From Actinocorallia herbida (GTDB lineage: Bacteria; Actinomycetota; Actinomycetes; Streptosporangiales; Streptosporangiaceae): a stretch of 64,000 nt of DNA. The stretch covers positions 4,774,001 to 4,838,000 of the forward strand of contig NZ_RJKE01000001.1 in assembly GCF_003751225.1 (NCBI RefSeq), given 5' to 3'. The notes beneath the pieces are model-generated. The model saw only the letters and a program-made list of their open reading frames with translations, did no database searches and had not been told where the DNA came from. Positions 15,809-25,144 of the stretch are shown piece after piece (the stretch's first letter is position 1; each line of letters begins with the position of its first letter). A program made the position numbers and the translations under genes.

Positions 15809-16357
15809 ATGTCCGGACACCCTGCGGTGGACCGGAGTCGGCTTAGCCGAGCGTCCGACTTCGCACCCGTGCCGTTCTCCTCCACCGAGGCGCCGGCCGG
15901 GCTGCTGCTCCATCCGAGGGTGCGGGACTGCGCGGTCGTGCGGATCTCCATGGGGTACGGGGGGCACGCGCTCGTCGCGCACGTGGTGGCCGACGGGAAG
16001 GTCGAGGCCGCGGATCTGGGGGCCTTCCTCGCCGCGCCCCGGGCCATCGCCCGCCGCACGCCCCGCGCGTTCGTCCCCGTCCGGGCGGTGCCCCGCGGCG
16101 AGGACGGGAAGGTGGATCCCGCGCGGCTGCCGCGGCCGGTGACCGGACGGCGCTCCTATGGCAAGGGCGGGCCGACCCGCACGCCGCCCTTCGCCGAGCA
16201 CTCCGATCCGGGCCCCGAGCGGCTCACCCGCGGGATGCTGCTGCTCGCGGTGCCCGTCGCCGTCCTCGCGTTCGTGCTGACCGAAGTGCTGTGGCGGCAC
16301 TCGACCGACACCACGGGCATCCCGTCGCCCTGGTGGTGGCTGTTCCCACAGCGCTGA
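15809..16357 (+). CDS. small protein: AMP-binding C-terminal-like domain plus membrane helix
   Basis: Open frame of 182 codons with coding-like third positions. Residues 30-115 resemble the C-terminal subdomain of acyl-CoA synthetases/NRPS adenylation domains: LLLHPRVRDCAVVRIS, GHALVAHVVADGK, and PRAFVPVRAVPRGEDGKVDPARL, where Lys of the GK motif is the usual A10 lysine. A basic linker and one transmembrane helix (MLLLAVPVAVLAFVLTEVLW) follow. The frame ends at 16357, but a second hydrophobic helix (ALVVAVPTALTFLAHLSVAWL) continues immediately in the +1 frame, suggesting an ancestral two-helix tail broken by a frameshift near 16325. No ribosome-binding site was found at ATG 15809 or GTG 15869. 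It may be a degraded gene. Confidence 0.4.
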   Translation: MSGHPAVDRSRLSRASDFAPVPFSSTEAPAGLLLHPRVRDCAVVRISMGYGGHALVAHVVADGKVEAADLGAFLAAPRAIARRTPRAFVPVRAVPRGEDGKVDPARLPRPVTGRRSYGKGGPTRTPPFAEHSDPGPERLTRGMLLLAVPVAVLAFVLTEVLWRHSTDTTGIPSPWWWLFPQR

Positions 16358-16418
16358 CCTTCCTCGCCCACCTGTCCGTCGCCTGGCTGCTGCTGGCGCG
16401 GTGGCCGCAGGACAACTC

Positions 16419-16700
16419 CTACCGGCCGGTCAGCCGGAGGTCGGTCTCGGTCGGCGCGAGCCTGCCGGCCCCATCGGCGACGACGTCGACGTCGAACCCG
16501 CCGCGGTGGCCCTCGTCGGCCAGGGCCCGGCCCACCGCGGCGCCGAAGCGCGCCGCGGTCGCGGCGAGGCGCTCGGGCAGCGCGCCGGGTCCGACCGTGA
16601 CGCCCTGGTAGCTCGTCCCCTCGACCTCCATCGCGCCCGTCGGGCGCTCCGACGGTCCCGTTGAACTCCGCGACGTTGCCGACCCGCGCCCGTCCCCGGT
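16419..16700 (-). pseudogene. C-terminal remnant of an ATP-grasp ligase
   Basis: On the minus strand, a frame ending at 16419 reads EGTSYQGVTVGPGALPERLA... and then GGFDVDVVADGAGRLAPTETDLRLTG, the end of an ATP-grasp catalytic core (normally G-x-F-G-I-D-F-V/L ... DGR-L-Y-x-x-E-x-N-P-R-x-T-G). Here the metal-binding E-x-N-P-R is altered to E-T-D-L-R. A second minus-strand frame slightly upstream reads GNVAEFNGTVGAPDG, consistent with a frameshift near 16640. No full-length protein is possible, and the region 16358-16780 has no other gene. Confidence 0.45.
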
Positions 16701-16780
16701 CCCCCGGCCCAGGCCGCCACCCACCCCGGCTCGTCGGCGGCACCCGGAAGACCGCTCATCGGTGCGCTGTGGCAGATTCC

Positions 16781-18157
<1,377 letters not shown>

Positions 18158-18246
18158 TTACGACTCCGCCCACCCCTGCCGAGGCGCCCCCGCCCCGTGT
18201 CCCGAACACGGACCCACCGGGTCGGCGGGCGGCCTCCCGGGGCCGC

Positions 18247-18912
18247 TCAGCGGCGCCGGGGTCTGGGAGCGGCGCGCTTCTGCGGGGTCTTCTTAAGGGC
18301 GGGCTTCTGGGGGGCGCGGCCGCGGGAGCTGTTGGCGGTGCGGCCGCGGACGATGCCGATCAGCTCCTCCATGAGATCCGTCGTCACGTCCGCGGGCCAG
18401 GCCAGGCCGATCTGGGACCGGGGGGCGTCCGTCACGGTCCGGTAGGTGACGTCCTTGCGGTGGTGGAGGCGGGCCAGGGACTGCGGGAGCAGCAGCACGC
18501 CGGCCTCCGACGCCACGAGCTCGATCGCGTCCTCGGTGATCTCGGGGCGGGTGAAGGCGGGCCGCCCTGGGCGATCGGCCCAGTCCAGGACGTCGTCGAG
18601 CGGCGCGAAGACGTCCTCGTCGGCGAGATCGGCGAGCGCCACCTCGTCGACCGCGGCCACCGCGTGCTCCTTCGGCACCACGACGACGGTCGCCTCCACA
18701 TAGAGCGGGATGACGTGCAGGGCCTCCCGGTCGATGGGCAGCCGCACGAACGCGGCGTCCGCGCCGCCGCCCCGCAGGAGGGGAACGGCCTCGGCGGCGG
18801 GCACCTGGATCAGCCGGAGCGGCACCTCACGCACCCGCTCGGCCCAGACACCTGCCCATTTCGCGGGCGTCACCCCCAGCGCGTAGGCCAGCCGGAATTC
18901 ACCCTCAGTCAC
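18247..18912 (-). CDS. LysR-type substrate-binding domain protein without HTH
   Basis: Protein of 221 residues consisting of a LysR effector-binding (periplasmic-binding-protein type 2) domain only: FRLAYALGVTPAKWAGVW, VPAAEAVPLLRGGGADAAFVRLP, PLYVEATVVVVPKEH and IELVASEAGVLLLPQSLARL. There is no N-terminal winged helix. The C-terminus is a Lys/Arg/Pro-rich tail of about 35 residues that could bind nucleic acid. It is divergent from the DUF5997 gene 54 bases away, a pairing I recall from other actinomycetes. The GTG start overlaps its own G-rich Shine-Dalgarno region, so the exact start is uncertain. Confidence 0.8.
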   Translation of the reverse strand: MTEGEFRLAYALGVTPAKWAGVWAERVREVPLRLIQVPAAEAVPLLRGGGADAAFVRLPIDREALHVIPLYVEATVVVVPKEHAVAAVDEVALADLADEDVFAPLDDVLDWADRPGRPAFTRPEITEDAIELVASEAGVLLLPQSLARLHHRKDVTYRTVTDAPRSQIGLAWPADVTTDLMEELIGIVRGRTANSSRGRAPQKPALKKTPQKRAAPRPRRR

Positions 18913-18966
18913 CTCCCCAGCCTAGTGGCGTTCTGACGGCCCTCTCGCACTGGCTACCCTTGACCC

Positions 18967-19362
18967 ATGAGCACGTCCAGGGCGAAGACCCCGCAGACCA
19001 TGAAGCCCGCGACCGCGGCCAAGAAGCTGGGGATCCTGCTGTCGGCAGCGCCCGCCGAGTTCCAGGAAGGCGTGGTGTCCCGGGACGAGCTGAACGCGCT
19101 CCAGGCCGACCCGCCGGCCTGGCTCACCGACCTGCGCCGCGAAGGCCCCCACCCCAAGCAGGTCGTCGCCGCCAAGCTCAGCATCTCCACCTCGGGCCTG
19201 GCCCGCGGCGGCATCACGGGCCCCCTCACCACCGCCGAGATCGAGGCCCTGAAGGCCGAGAAGCCCGAGTGGCTGCGCAAAGAGCAGAACAACCTGAACG
19301 AGGTCCGGCACGAGACCGTCCGCCTCAAGCAGCAGAACGCCAAGGCCCGCTCCACGAAGTGA
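18967..19362 (+). CDS. DUF5997 family protein
   Basis: Protein of 131 residues matching the small actinobacterial DUF5997 family: MKPATAAKKLGILLSAAPAEFQ, SRDELNALQADPPAWLTDLRREGPHP, KQVVAAKLSISTSGLARGG and LTTAEIEALKAEKPEWL. The central segment VVAAKLSISTSGLARGGI looks like a helix-turn-helix, so a nucleic-acid-binding role is conceivable, but the function is unknown. It is divergent from the HTH-less LysR-domain gene; an effector domain on one side and a possible HTH on the other suggest a split regulator (inference). Confidence 0.85.
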   Translation: MSTSRAKTPQTMKPATAAKKLGILLSAAPAEFQEGVVSRDELNALQADPPAWLTDLRREGPHPKQVVAAKLSISTSGLARGGITGPLTTAEIEALKAEKPEWLRKEQNNLNEVRHETVRLKQQNAKARSTK

Positions 19363-19402
19363 AGCCGCCCTATCTGAGGCCGGGCAACGAGAGGACGGCC
19401 TT

Positions 19403-19705
19403 GTGAAGGTCGTCTTCACGGCCGAGCTGTGGATCTGGGAGGCCCGGCGGTCCGACACCTGGACGTTCGTCAGCCTGCCCGCCGAGGTGTCCGCCGACCT
19501 CCTCGACCGGCCGCGCCCGCCGTCGCCGGGCTTCGGCGCGCTCCGGGTGCGCGCGGCGATCGGCGGAACCACCTGGACCACCTCGATCTTCCCCGACAAG
19601 GCGCGCGGAACCTACGTCCTCCCCGTCAAGCGCGCCGTCCGCACCGCCGAGGACCTGACCCCCGGCGACCCCGCCACCGTCACCCTCACCGTCCTCGATC
19701 CCTGA
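19403..19705 (+). CDS. DUF1905 domain protein
   Basis: Protein of 100 residues with the DUF1905 beta-barrel pattern: VVFTAELWIWEARRSDTWTFVSLP, GFGALRVRAAIGGTTWTTSIFPDKARGTYVLPVKRAVRTAEDL and PGDPATVTLTVLD. The function of the family is unknown; members often fuse to a bacteriocin-protection (YdeI/OmpD-associated) domain, which is absent here. The GTG start has GAGAGG upstream. The last 20 bases overlap, tail to tail, the end of the histidine kinase gene on the other strand. Confidence 0.88.
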   Translation: MKVVFTAELWIWEARRSDTWTFVSLPAEVSADLLDRPRPPSPGFGALRVRAAIGGTTWTTSIFPDKARGTYVLPVKRAVRTAEDLTPGDPATVTLTVLDP

Positions 19706-20939
19706 GACCCGGTCGGCTCGGGCGGAGCGGCAGGCGCAGGACCATACGGGCGCCCGGCAGGCCGTCGGTGCGGTCGGCGGCGTGCAGGGTGCCGCCGTGG
19801 GCCTCGGCGATCTGGCGGGCGATCGGCAGGCCCAGGCCGCTGCCGCCCGGGTCTGAGGACCGCGCGTCGGAGCGGCGGAAGAAGCGGGTGAAGATCCGCT
19901 CCTTGTCGGCGTCGGGGATGCCGGGACCGTCGTCGACGACCTCCAGCACCGCCCGCCCGTCGGTGGCGCCGAGCCGCACCTCGAGGTGCGAACCGGCGTG
20001 CCGTTCCGCGTTGGCCAGCAGATTGGCCAGGAGACGGGCCAGCCGGATCGGCGAGGCGTCCACCACGATCCCGCTGCCCAGACTCGTCGACGTGGTGATC
20101 GTGAAAGAGCGGCGGGCCAGCTCGCTCCGGGTCAGCTGGGCCAGGTCGACCGGCTCGGTCGGCGCGGGCGCCCCCGCCTCCAGGCGGGCCAGCTCCAGCA
20201 GTTCGCCGATGATGTCGCCGAGCCGCTCGGCGTCCTGCAACGCGGCCCGCAGGATCTCGCGGGGGTCCGCGTCAGGGTCCTGGAGCGCCTCCGCCAGCCT
20301 GATCTGCAGGCCGGTGATCGGGCCGCGCAGATCGTGTGAGGTGTCGACGACGACCTGGCGCTGCCGCCGGACCATCTCCCGCAGCCCCTCGGCGATCCTG
20401 CGCTCCCTGGCCTCGGAGCTGCGCAGCCGCTGGTTGACGTCCTGGAGCCGCCCGGTCTGGAAGAACAGCTGGGCCTCGATCGCGGCCGCACGGGTCAGCC
20501 CCTCGTCGAAGACCGGCGCCCGCCCTTCCTCCCGGATCCGTTCGACGACCGAGGTGACCTCCTCCACCCGCAGGACCAGACCGTGGACCGGGCCGCCGGC
20601 CTCCCGCAGGGTGCGGCAGGCCACGCTCCAGTACCGCTCCTCGGAGGTTCCCGGAAAGCCCGGTACTTCGACGTCGTAGCGTTGCAGCACCACGACGTCC
20701 GCCGCGTCCTCGTCCCCGGCCAGCAGCCGCTCGAAGCACGCCCGCATCGTCTCCGCACCCTCTTTCCAGGACCCGCCCGGGAAGACGTCGAAGAGGTTGC
20801 GGCCCACGCATTGCTCGCGGGTCCGGCCGAGGAGCAGCTCGTAGTCGCGGTTCACGGCGGCGAAGGTCAGGTCGGGCGACAGCACCGCCAACGCGACCGG
20901 GGCCCTGTCGAACCAGGACCGGAAATCGACCTCGTCCAT
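19686..20939 (-). CDS. orphan PAS-domain sensor histidine kinase
   Basis: Soluble kinase of 417 residues. A PAS fold over about residues 1-120 (WFDRAPVALAVLSPDLTFAAVN, GRNLFDVFPG, YWSVACRTLREAGG) is followed by a coiled coil (about 150-190), a HisKA box VVVDTSHDLRGPITGLQ with the phospho-acceptor His, and an HATPase domain with LLANAERHAG, VDDGPGIPDADKERIFTRFFR and GGSGLGLPIARQIAEAHGG. There are no membrane helices, so it senses a cytosolic signal. ATG 20939 is supported by GGAG 6 bases upstream. No response regulator is adjacent. Confidence 0.9.
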   Translation of the reverse strand: MDEVDFRSWFDRAPVALAVLSPDLTFAAVNRDYELLLGRTREQCVGRNLFDVFPGGSWKEGAETMRACFERLLAGDEDAADVVVLQRYDVEVPGFPGTSEERYWSVACRTLREAGGPVHGLVLRVEEVTSVVERIREEGRAPVFDEGLTRAAAIEAQLFFQTGRLQDVNQRLRSSEARERRIAEGLREMVRRQRQVVVDTSHDLRGPITGLQIRLAEALQDPDADPREILRAALQDAERLGDIIGELLELARLEAGAPAPTEPVDLAQLTRSELARRSFTITTSTSLGSGIVVDASPIRLARLLANLLANAERHAGSHLEVRLGATDGRAVLEVVDDGPGIPDADKERIFTRFFRRSDARSSDPGGSGLGLPIARQIAEAHGGTLHAADRTDGLPGARMVLRLPLRPSRPGLRDRGR

Positions 20940-21274
20940 CGGCACTCCCTCTGCCGTCGTGTGCGGGGAGGAAGCGAGCCGCCGCGTCATCCCCGAAGGC
21001 CTCGCCCTGCGATGGCGGCGCATAGGACGGCACCGCCCGGGTCAGGCCGGGCAGAGGTCCGGACGAGCACAGTGTGCTCGACCACCGCCGCCGACAAACA
21101 CGCCCCCGTCATGATTTGCCCGATGATCACCCAAGATTTGGACATCTTCCGCCGGGCCGATGATGAGCCTCAGTCCGCCGCGCTTCCGAGGTCTTCTCGG
21201 GCTCGGCCCGAACCGACGCCTTTACGCAGTAAGGCTCCTACGGGGCCGCCGAGCCAGGGACCTTGGGAGGCGGG
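20940..21274. other. 335-base region without a gene
   Basis: It holds the leader of the minus-strand kinase gene and the end of the minus-strand gene at 21275. Apart from the perfect 17-base palindrome at 21064-21080 and an AT-richer patch around 21105-21170, no coding pattern or hairpin was seen. Confidence 0.5.
21064..21080. promoter_or_regulatory. 17-base perfect palindrome
   Basis: CGAGCACA-G-TGTGCTCG, symmetric about one base, 125 bases upstream of the orphan kinase start. It has the size of a dimeric regulator site; no ligand can be assigned. Confidence 0.4.
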
Positions 21275-21958
21275 TCAGGGGGGGCGGAGGGGGAGGCCGG
21301 CGCGGACGCGGCGCTTGAGCGCGTGGAAGTCGCGGAAGCCGTCCACGTCCACCAGCGGGGTGCCGTCTTCGGCGGTGTCGTCGAGGACGCGCAGGAGGTC
21401 GCGGTCGAAGTGGTCGAGGAGCCGGACATCGTCGAGCGGCAGGCCGGCGGGGCGGTTCGCCGACATGCGCGGGGTGCCCACGACGACGTTCGCGTGGACC
21501 CGGCCCTCGACGGTGAACCAGTGCTCCTCGCCGTAGAAGAGGTCCGCGTGGACGTCGCCGCCGATCAAGGCCGAGCAGTCGTTGTAGTCGCCGATGAGCC
21601 GCCCGGTGCGCAGGTCTCCGTGGACCTCCAGCCAACCGGCGGTGACCACGTCCCGGGCCCGCATGCCGCCGGTGACCAGCAGGAACGACTCCGGATCGTC
21701 GCCGTCTCCGTAACAGCCGTCGACGATGAGATCCCCGTGCACGATCAGGAGGTAGGCGCCCTCGTCGGTGAGATCGAGGTCACCGGGAACGTGCAGGTCC
21801 CCGTCCGCGACCAGCACATCGGTCTCGTAGTCCTCGATGTCGTCGAGGGCGCCGTCCACCGCCTTCGCCTTGTGCGGTTCATGGAACAGCCGGACCGCGG
21901 CCCGTGCCTCCGCCTCGGTGACCTGGCCCCGCCGCAGACTCCGCACCCCTTCGATCAT
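21275..21958 (-). CDS. beta-helix-like (polymer-forming type) protein of unknown function
   Basis: Protein of 227 residues. Residues 45-150 repeat a G-D-L/V pattern with hydrophobic spacing (VADGDLHVPGDLDL, LLIVHGDLIVDG, LLVTGGMRARDVVTAGWLEVHGDLRTG, ALIGGDVHADL), as in polymer-forming/bactofilin-like or other right-handed beta-helix proteins. There is no signal peptide or membrane segment. The C-terminal 70 residues are charged, with LDDVRLLDHFDRDLLRVLDD. The function is not known. It stands alone between the orphan kinase and the PEP-synthase-like gene, both on the same strand. Confidence 0.6.
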   Translation of the reverse strand: MIEGVRSLRRGQVTEAEARAAVRLFHEPHKAKAVDGALDDIEDYETDVLVADGDLHVPGDLDLTDEGAYLLIVHGDLIVDGCYGDGDDPESFLLVTGGMRARDVVTAGWLEVHGDLRTGRLIGDYNDCSALIGGDVHADLFYGEEHWFTVEGRVHANVVVGTPRMSANRPAGLPLDDVRLLDHFDRDLLRVLDDTAEDGTPLVDVDGFRDFHALKRRVRAGLPLRPP

Positions 21959-22048
21959 GCGCCCAAGGTAGTGCGGCCGGCGTCGCGAACTTCGGGATAT
22001 CCCGGAAAGAGCGGACCCGACGTTCGGTACGCGGGAGCTTTCGCAGCT

Positions 22049-24448
22049 TCAGGGGACGGGGGCCAGGAGGGTCACGGTGCCGCGGTCGCCATCGACCCGG
22101 ACGCGGTCGCCGGTGCGGAGCATGAGGGTGGCGCCCTGGGTGTTGACCACGCAGGGCAGGCCGTACTCGCGGGCGACGACGGCGCCGTGCGAGACCGAGC
22201 TGCCGACATCGGTGACGAGCGCGGCGATCAGGGTGAAGTACGGCGTCCAGCCGACGTCCGTGACGGGCGCGACGAGGATCTCGCCGGGGCGGAGGTCACG
22301 GGCCTGCGCGATGGTCGTCGCGACCCGGACGACGCCCTCCGCGACGCCCCCGCACGCGGGACGGCCGGTGATCACCCCGTCCGCGCTCGCCTCCGGGGCC
22401 TGCGGCCGGGCCGGCACGGGCCTGCCGACGCAGACGTCCGGGAACTCCAGCCGGGCCTGGAACGCCAGCGCCGCCCTGCGTGACTCCGCCTGCTCGACCA
22501 GGTCGCCGAGATCGCCGTCGCCGACGAGGGCGGGCAGCTCCGACCGGTCGAGAAAGAACACGAGGTCGGCGTCGGGCAGGCGTCCCGCCGCAGCGAGCTG
22601 CTCGCCCAGCAGGCGGTACCCGCGGCCGAGCCGGTGCGCGACGAGCACCATGCGCGACTTGGTCGCCTCTCGGCCACGCGCCCCGGCCCGCGCCAGCCCG
22701 GCCATCACCCGCACGGCCCCGGGCACACCCTCCCGCACCGGCTCACGCGCCGGGCGGACGGCGTCACCGGTGTCGCGGCGGGCCCGGAGCATGGCCTGCA
22801 TGATCGTGCCGAGGCCGTCCGGGTCGTCGCCCCACGACGGGTCGCGCACGCACAGCTCCCGGTAGCCCCGGTGGCCGTGGCGGGCCAGGAACTCCTGGAA
22901 CGTGCGGCCGATCGGACCGCCGTCCCCGGCCAACCGGGTGACGGCCTCGGCAGGGTCCGCCGTGAGGAACGCCGAGGCTTCCGACGGGTCCGCGGCCAGC
23001 CGACCCACGACGTCGTCCAACTGCGCCAGCATGACGGCGCTTTCCACCTCGGTGGCGCCGGCCAGCAGCGCGGAGGCCCTGGACCGGCCGTCGTCCTGGC
23101 TTCCGCCGGCCTTGACCGCCTCGCGCACCATCGTCTGCTCCAGCATGTTCGCCGCGACGGCGGACCTCGCGGAGGACCGGACGTGGGTGAGCGTCGCCTC
23201 GTTGTAGAGCTCGATCGCCGCGTCCAGTTCGGCGAGCAGGCCGGCCGGCGACCCGGCGGACGGCGTCGCGAAGCGGGCCAGGTCGCGGTCGAGACGGCGG
23301 ATCGCCCGGCCCGCCGACAGCGCGAAGGCGGTCAGCCGGACGGTGTTGACCAGCCGCCGGGCGAACGGCTTCGGCGGCTTCGGCACCAGCTCCGGCACGA
23401 CCCGGCCCGCGATCGACAGCGAGTACTGCTCCAGGGAGTTGCCCAGGATCCCCGAGCTCAGGGCCGTCCCCTCGGTCATGTTGAGGAACAGGTGGCCGGA
23501 GAAGTAGCCCAGTTGCAGCCAGCGGTCCTCCCGGTAGGCGTCCTGGACCCCTCCCGCGATCTGGACCAGCTGCATCGCGTACTCGATCGCCTGCCCGCTG
23601 ACGGACGCGGTGAGCGGGCAGAACGCGCCGGGCATCATCTCGCCGATGTTGCACCGGGTGTAGACGTGGTCCTCGCCCGCCACCAGGCTGTCCATCGCGT
23701 TCAGGTCGCCGGGGAGCGCGGTGATCGGCCGCGCCTGGAGCCAGCGGATCTCGCCCGTCCGGTCGATCGCCCATTCGAGGTCGAGGGGCCTGCCCCAGCG
23801 GGCCTCCGCCGCGCGGGCGCCCGCCACGACGGCCGCCACCTCGGCGTCGGTGAGCGCCGGGCTCTGCGCCGTCTGCCGGTCGACGATCCGGCCGGCGCGG
23901 TCCACCTCGTAGTGGTCGGAGCTCGCGGAACCGTCGACCAGCGACTCCCCCAGGCCGGGCACCGCGTCGACGACGCAGAGGTCGCGGCGGCCGCTCGCCG
24001 GGTCCGCGGTGAACACGACCCCGGCGGCGCGCGCGTCCACCATCTCCTGGACGACGAGGTGCATGGCGCCGGAGACCCCCGCGGCCGACCGGTAGGCGGT
24101 CGCGCGTTCGGAGGACGCCGAGGCCACGCAGTGTCCGATCGCGGCGAGGAGCCCGTCGTACCCGGCCACACCCAGGACCGACGCGTACTGGCCGGCGAAG
24201 GAGTTCTCGGCGCCGTCCTCGCCCGCCGCCGAGGAGCGCACCGCGACCGTGCGCGCCGAGTCGGCCAGCCGGGCATGTCGGGCCTCCAGCCCGTCCGGGA
24301 GCCCGGCCGCGTCGGCGTCCGCGATGACGAACGCCGCGGGCACCGCGAATCCCGCCGCGGCGAGCTCGGCGAGGCCCAGGGCCTTGCCTCCGTACCTTGC
24401 GTCGACGATGTCCGACAGCTCCACGAGGCGGCTCCGCTCAGGCTTCAC
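22049..24448 (-). CDS. PEP-synthase-like phosphotransferase (PPDK_N plus mobile His domain)
   Basis: Protein of 799 residues. The N-terminal 290 residues are the PEP/pyruvate-binding ATP-grasp domain: GGKALGLAELAAAGFAVPAAFVI, TVAVRSSAAGEDGAENSFAGQYASVL, VVQEMVDARAAGVVFTADP and DLEWAIDRTGEIRWLQARP. A helical middle follows, and the C-terminus is the swivelling phospho-histidine domain with His754 in GSSVSHGAVVAREYGLPCVV. The PEP/pyruvate barrel of true PEP synthase is absent, so it resembles rifampin-phosphotransferase (Rph)-type or other PEP-utilising phosphotransferases acting on a small molecule. It is not a clear Rph and I do not name it so. The GTG start faces a TetR gene 27 bases away, the probable regulator. 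Confidence 0.8.
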   Translation of the reverse strand: MKPERSRLVELSDIVDARYGGKALGLAELAAAGFAVPAAFVIADADAAGLPDGLEARHARLADSARTVAVRSSAAGEDGAENSFAGQYASVLGVAGYDGLLAAIGHCVASASSERATAYRSAAGVSGAMHLVVQEMVDARAAGVVFTADPASGRRDLCVVDAVPGLGESLVDGSASSDHYEVDRAGRIVDRQTAQSPALTDAEVAAVVAGARAAEARWGRPLDLEWAIDRTGEIRWLQARPITALPGDLNAMDSLVAGEDHVYTRCNIGEMMPGAFCPLTASVSGQAIEYAMQLVQIAGGVQDAYREDRWLQLGYFSGHLFLNMTEGTALSSGILGNSLEQYSLSIAGRVVPELVPKPPKPFARRLVNTVRLTAFALSAGRAIRRLDRDLARFATPSAGSPAGLLAELDAAIELYNEATLTHVRSSARSAVAANMLEQTMVREAVKAGGSQDDGRSRASALLAGATEVESAVMLAQLDDVVGRLAADPSEASAFLTADPAEAVTRLAGDGGPIGRTFQEFLARHGHRGYRELCVRDPSWGDDPDGLGTIMQAMLRARRDTGDAVRPAREPVREGVPGAVRVMAGLARAGARGREATKSRMVLVAHRLGRGYRLLGEQLAAAGRLPDADLVFFLDRSELPALVGDGDLGDLVEQAESRRAALAFQARLEFPDVCVGRPVPARPQAPEASADGVITGRPACGGVAEGVVRVATTIAQARDLRPGEILVAPVTDVGWTPYFTLIAALVTDVGSSVSHGAVVAREYGLPCVVNTQGATLMLRTGDRVRVDGDRGTVTLLAPVP

Positions 24449-24465
24449 GGCAGTTACGTTACACT

Positions 24466-24483
24466 TTGCTCGAAAATGAGCAA
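24466..24483. promoter_or_regulatory. candidate TetR operator overlapping the start codon
   Basis: Perfect inverted repeat TTGCTC - 6 bases - GAGCAA covering the ATG at 24476, in the 27-base gap between the divergent phosphotransferase and TetR genes. Binding here would block both. Confidence 0.5.
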
Positions 24484-25066
24484 TGCCCAAGGAAGACCGC
24501 GGGACGCCCGTATCCACGGCGCGGTCCTGGACGCCACGGCCGAACTGCTGGCGGAGGTCGGTTACGCCGACCTGACCGTGGCCGCCATCGCCGACCGCGC
24601 GGGCACGTCCCGGCCCGCGGTCTACCGGCGGTGGCCGAGCAAGGCCCATCTGGTCCACGAGGCGGCCTTCCGCGACACCGCCACCGGCGGCTCCGCCCGG
24701 ACCGGCTCGTTCGCCGGGGACCTGCGCGAGCTGGTGCGGCGGACCGCGGAGCTCCTGACCACTCCCCTGGCCCGCGCGGCCGTCCCCGGCCTGATCGCCG
24801 AGGCCGCGACCGACCCGGACATCCACCTGCGGCTGCTCGAACGGTTCTCCGCCGGGGGATGGCGCGGCCTTGACGCCGACCTCGCCGCGGCCGTCGCGCG
24901 CGGCGACCTCGACCCCGGGGTCGACACGCTCGTCCTGCTGGAACTCGTCATCGGCACGGTCCTCGTCGCGACCCTGACCAGGGGCCCCGACGCCCTCGGC
25001 CCGGACTGGATCGACCGGACGACCCGCGTGCTCCTCCACGGCGTGCGCCCCGCGCCGGCGCCCTGA
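24476..25066 (+). CDS. TetR/AcrR-family regulator
   Basis: Protein of 196 residues. The N-terminal HTH is textbook TetR: RIHGAVLDATAELLAEVGYADLTVAAIADRAGTSRPAVYRRWPSK (about residues 11-57). The C-terminal helical domain is the TetR_C type with LLERFSAGGWRGLDADLAAAVARGDLDPGVD. It is divergent from the PEP-synthase-like gene with an inverted repeat over its own start codon, so autoregulation and control of the phosphotransferase, perhaps in response to that enzyme's substrate, are expected. The next genes downstream have their own promoter. Confidence 0.92.
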   Translation: MSNAQGRPRDARIHGAVLDATAELLAEVGYADLTVAAIADRAGTSRPAVYRRWPSKAHLVHEAAFRDTATGGSARTGSFAGDLRELVRRTAELLTTPLARAAVPGLIAEAATDPDIHLRLLERFSAGGWRGLDADLAAAVARGDLDPGVDTLVLLELVIGTVLVATLTRGPDALGPDWIDRTTRVLLHGVRPAPAP

Positions 25067-25080
25067 CGGCGCCCGGAGTA

Positions 25081-25109
25081 TTGATCACACCATGATTACA
25101 GTGTTATTT
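25081..25109 (+). promoter_or_regulatory. promoter of the acyl-CoA synthetase operon
   Basis: TTGATC at 25081-25086 and TTATTT at 25104-25109 with a 17-base spacer, in an unusually AT-rich stretch just upstream of the ATG at 25145. Confidence 0.5.
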
Positions 25110-25144
25110 TTCCTGCGCACCCGCCCGGCTCGAGGGGAAATCGC

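Noticed and set aside
12493-16059. Long minus-strand open frame antisense to the antiporter, pentapeptide and hydrolase genes
   Set aside because: Low-complexity translation mirroring three well-supported plus-strand genes.
16291-16611. Plus-strand frame with a hydrophobic helix as an independent small membrane protein
   Set aside because: Only the first 50 codons look coding; the rest is antisense to the ATP-grasp remnant. It fits better as the frameshifted tail of the preceding frame.
20583-21536. Plus-strand open frame across the kinase gene and the following gap
   Set aside because: No start signal, no recognisable domain, and opposite to a kinase gene with complete motifs.
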